From positions 1 through 5,591 of the forward strand of contig JAEXNZ010000464.1 of assembly GCA_023439425.1 (NCBI GenBank): 5,591 bases of DNA, read 5' to 3'. Origin of the DNA: Pseudomonadota bacterium. Lineage in GTDB: Bacteria; Pseudomonadota; Gammaproteobacteria; Xanthomonadales; Xanthomonadaceae. The notes under the pieces were generated by a model. It had not been told where the DNA came from. It ran no database searches and saw only the letters and a program-made list of their open reading frames with translations. How positions within the stretch are numbered: the first letter of the stretch is position 1; the number at the start of each line of letters is the position of its first letter. Of the stretch, positions 4,986-5,591 are shown piece by piece. The translations under genes and the position numbers were made by a program.

Positions 4986-5591
4986 TTACCCGCCCACGCT
5001 GCGCAGCTGATCGCGTAGCGCCATCGCCGCGCCGGGATTGCGTTTCTTCGCGGCACCGATAAAGAGGATGTAGACCTCGCGCGAGGCTGCGGGGGTTACC
5101 TCGTGGCCGAGATGCGGCAGGTCGGGATTGTCCTCGCCGCGCGCCCAGCGCATCGCACGCAGCGCCCATTGTTCGAGCTCGTGTTGCGGGTAACCGGCGC
5201 GCAGGTTGGCGCGTGACTGCATCAGCCGCGCATAGATGAAGGGGCCAGTGGGGTCGGCATGGCTGGGGTAGTCTGCCGAGCCGCTGTACACCAACGCCAC
5301 GCGATGGGCGCGCGCCACCGCGATCAGCTCGTGGGTCCAAGCGCTCGGATTGCGCACCTCAAGCGCGTGCTGCAGCACGCGTCCCTCGGCCTCGCGTGGC
5401 AGGCCCTCCAGCAGACGGTCGAATTCCTGTGCTCCGGCCGGGTGCTGCTCGCCGAACTGCCAGACCAGAGGGCCAAGCCGATCCTGCAGGGCGGTAATCC
5501 CCTGAATGAAGCCATCGGCACGTGCGGCGACTGCAGCGAGGTCATGCCCCTGGACGAGGCTGCGCGGAACTTTGGCCGAGAAGCGGAAACC
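4986..5591 (-). CDS. DUF72 (YecE-like) protein, N-terminus beyond the window
   Basis: 201 residues and a TAA stop (4988-4986) are visible; the first residues and start codon lie right of the window. The frame stays open to the edge: the fragment opens GFRFSAKVPRSLV, the DUF72 strand with its F-x-x-K-x-P-R motif. It continues with GPLVWQF (40-46), LEVRNPSAWTHELI (77-90), VALVYSGSADYPS (98-110), TGPFIYARLM (115-124) and the terminal REVYILFIGAAKKRNPGAAM (171-190), all in the order expected of this TIM-barrel-like family. Family members are about 240-280 residues, so probably 40-80 are missing. The function of DUF72 is unknown. The shorter open frame starting at a GTG at 5378 is only part of this gene. 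It converges with the Pr6Pr gene across 6 bp with no hairpin between them. Confidence 0.87.
   Translation of the reverse strand, partial: GFRFSAKVPRSLVQGHDLAAVAARADGFIQGITALQDRLGPLVWQFGEQHPAGAQEFDRLLEGLPREAEGRVLQHALEVRNPSAWTHELIAVARAHRVALVYSGSADYPSHADPTGPFIYARLMQSRANLRAGYPQHELEQWALRAMRWARGEDNPDLPHLGHEVTPAASREVYILFIGAAKKRNPGAAMALRDQLRSVGG

Noticed and set aside
3416..5062. 548-codon open frame on the + strand
   Set aside because: It runs antisense through the EamA gene and then out of frame through the Pr6Pr gene. Its product is rich in Gln, Arg and His with no domain, typical of a shadow frame in GC-rich DNA.
1..5591. Defence island, CRISPR array, transposase or phage module
   Set aside because: No spaced direct repeats, transposase, integrase, nuclease or toxin motifs were found. 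The lone ATPase is not enough to claim a defence system, and no transposase for the repeats is in the window.

Overview
The window is GC-rich, densely coded chromosomal DNA, most likely from Stenotrophomonas (S. maltophilia group, Lysobacteraceae/Xanthomonadaceae). The assignment rests on the repeats as much as on the genes: short palindromes headed by GTAG, matching the SMAG family of repetitive extragenic palindromes described from S. maltophilia, appear in three places between genes. The gene set (RluF, GGDEF proteins, a Pr6Pr membrane protein, an EamA transporter, a DUF72 protein) also fits that family. No rRNA, tRNA, CRISPR array, insertion sequence, phage gene or recognisable defence system was seen.

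Layout. Positions 1-191 hold the last 62 codons of a GGDEF protein. Next come rluF (236-958), a GAF-GGDEF diguanylate cyclase (1046-2113) and a RecF/SMC-like predicted ATPase (2143-3306), all on the + strand. An inverted pair of palindromes (3303-3367) separates the ATPase from a convergent EamA-type transporter (3371-4318, - strand). A 37-bp divergent gap leads to a six-helix Pr6Pr-family membrane protein (4356-4979, + strand). A DUF72 protein (4986-5591, - strand) converges on it with a 6-bp gap and runs off the right edge. No stretch of more than 300 bases lacks a gene.

How the genes relate. Two cyclic-di-GMP genes flank rluF, but nothing in the sequence ties rRNA modification to that signal. 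The ATPase, transporter, Pr6Pr protein and DUF72 protein look like independent housekeeping or accessory genes, not one pathway. The most distinctive feature is the repeats: the first four + strand genes all end in a TAG stop lying inside the word GTAG. In three of these cases (the end of the first GGDEF gene, the GAF-GGDEF gene and the ATPase gene) that GTAG is the head of a clear palindrome. Two of the palindromes differ by a paired, structure-preserving substitution.
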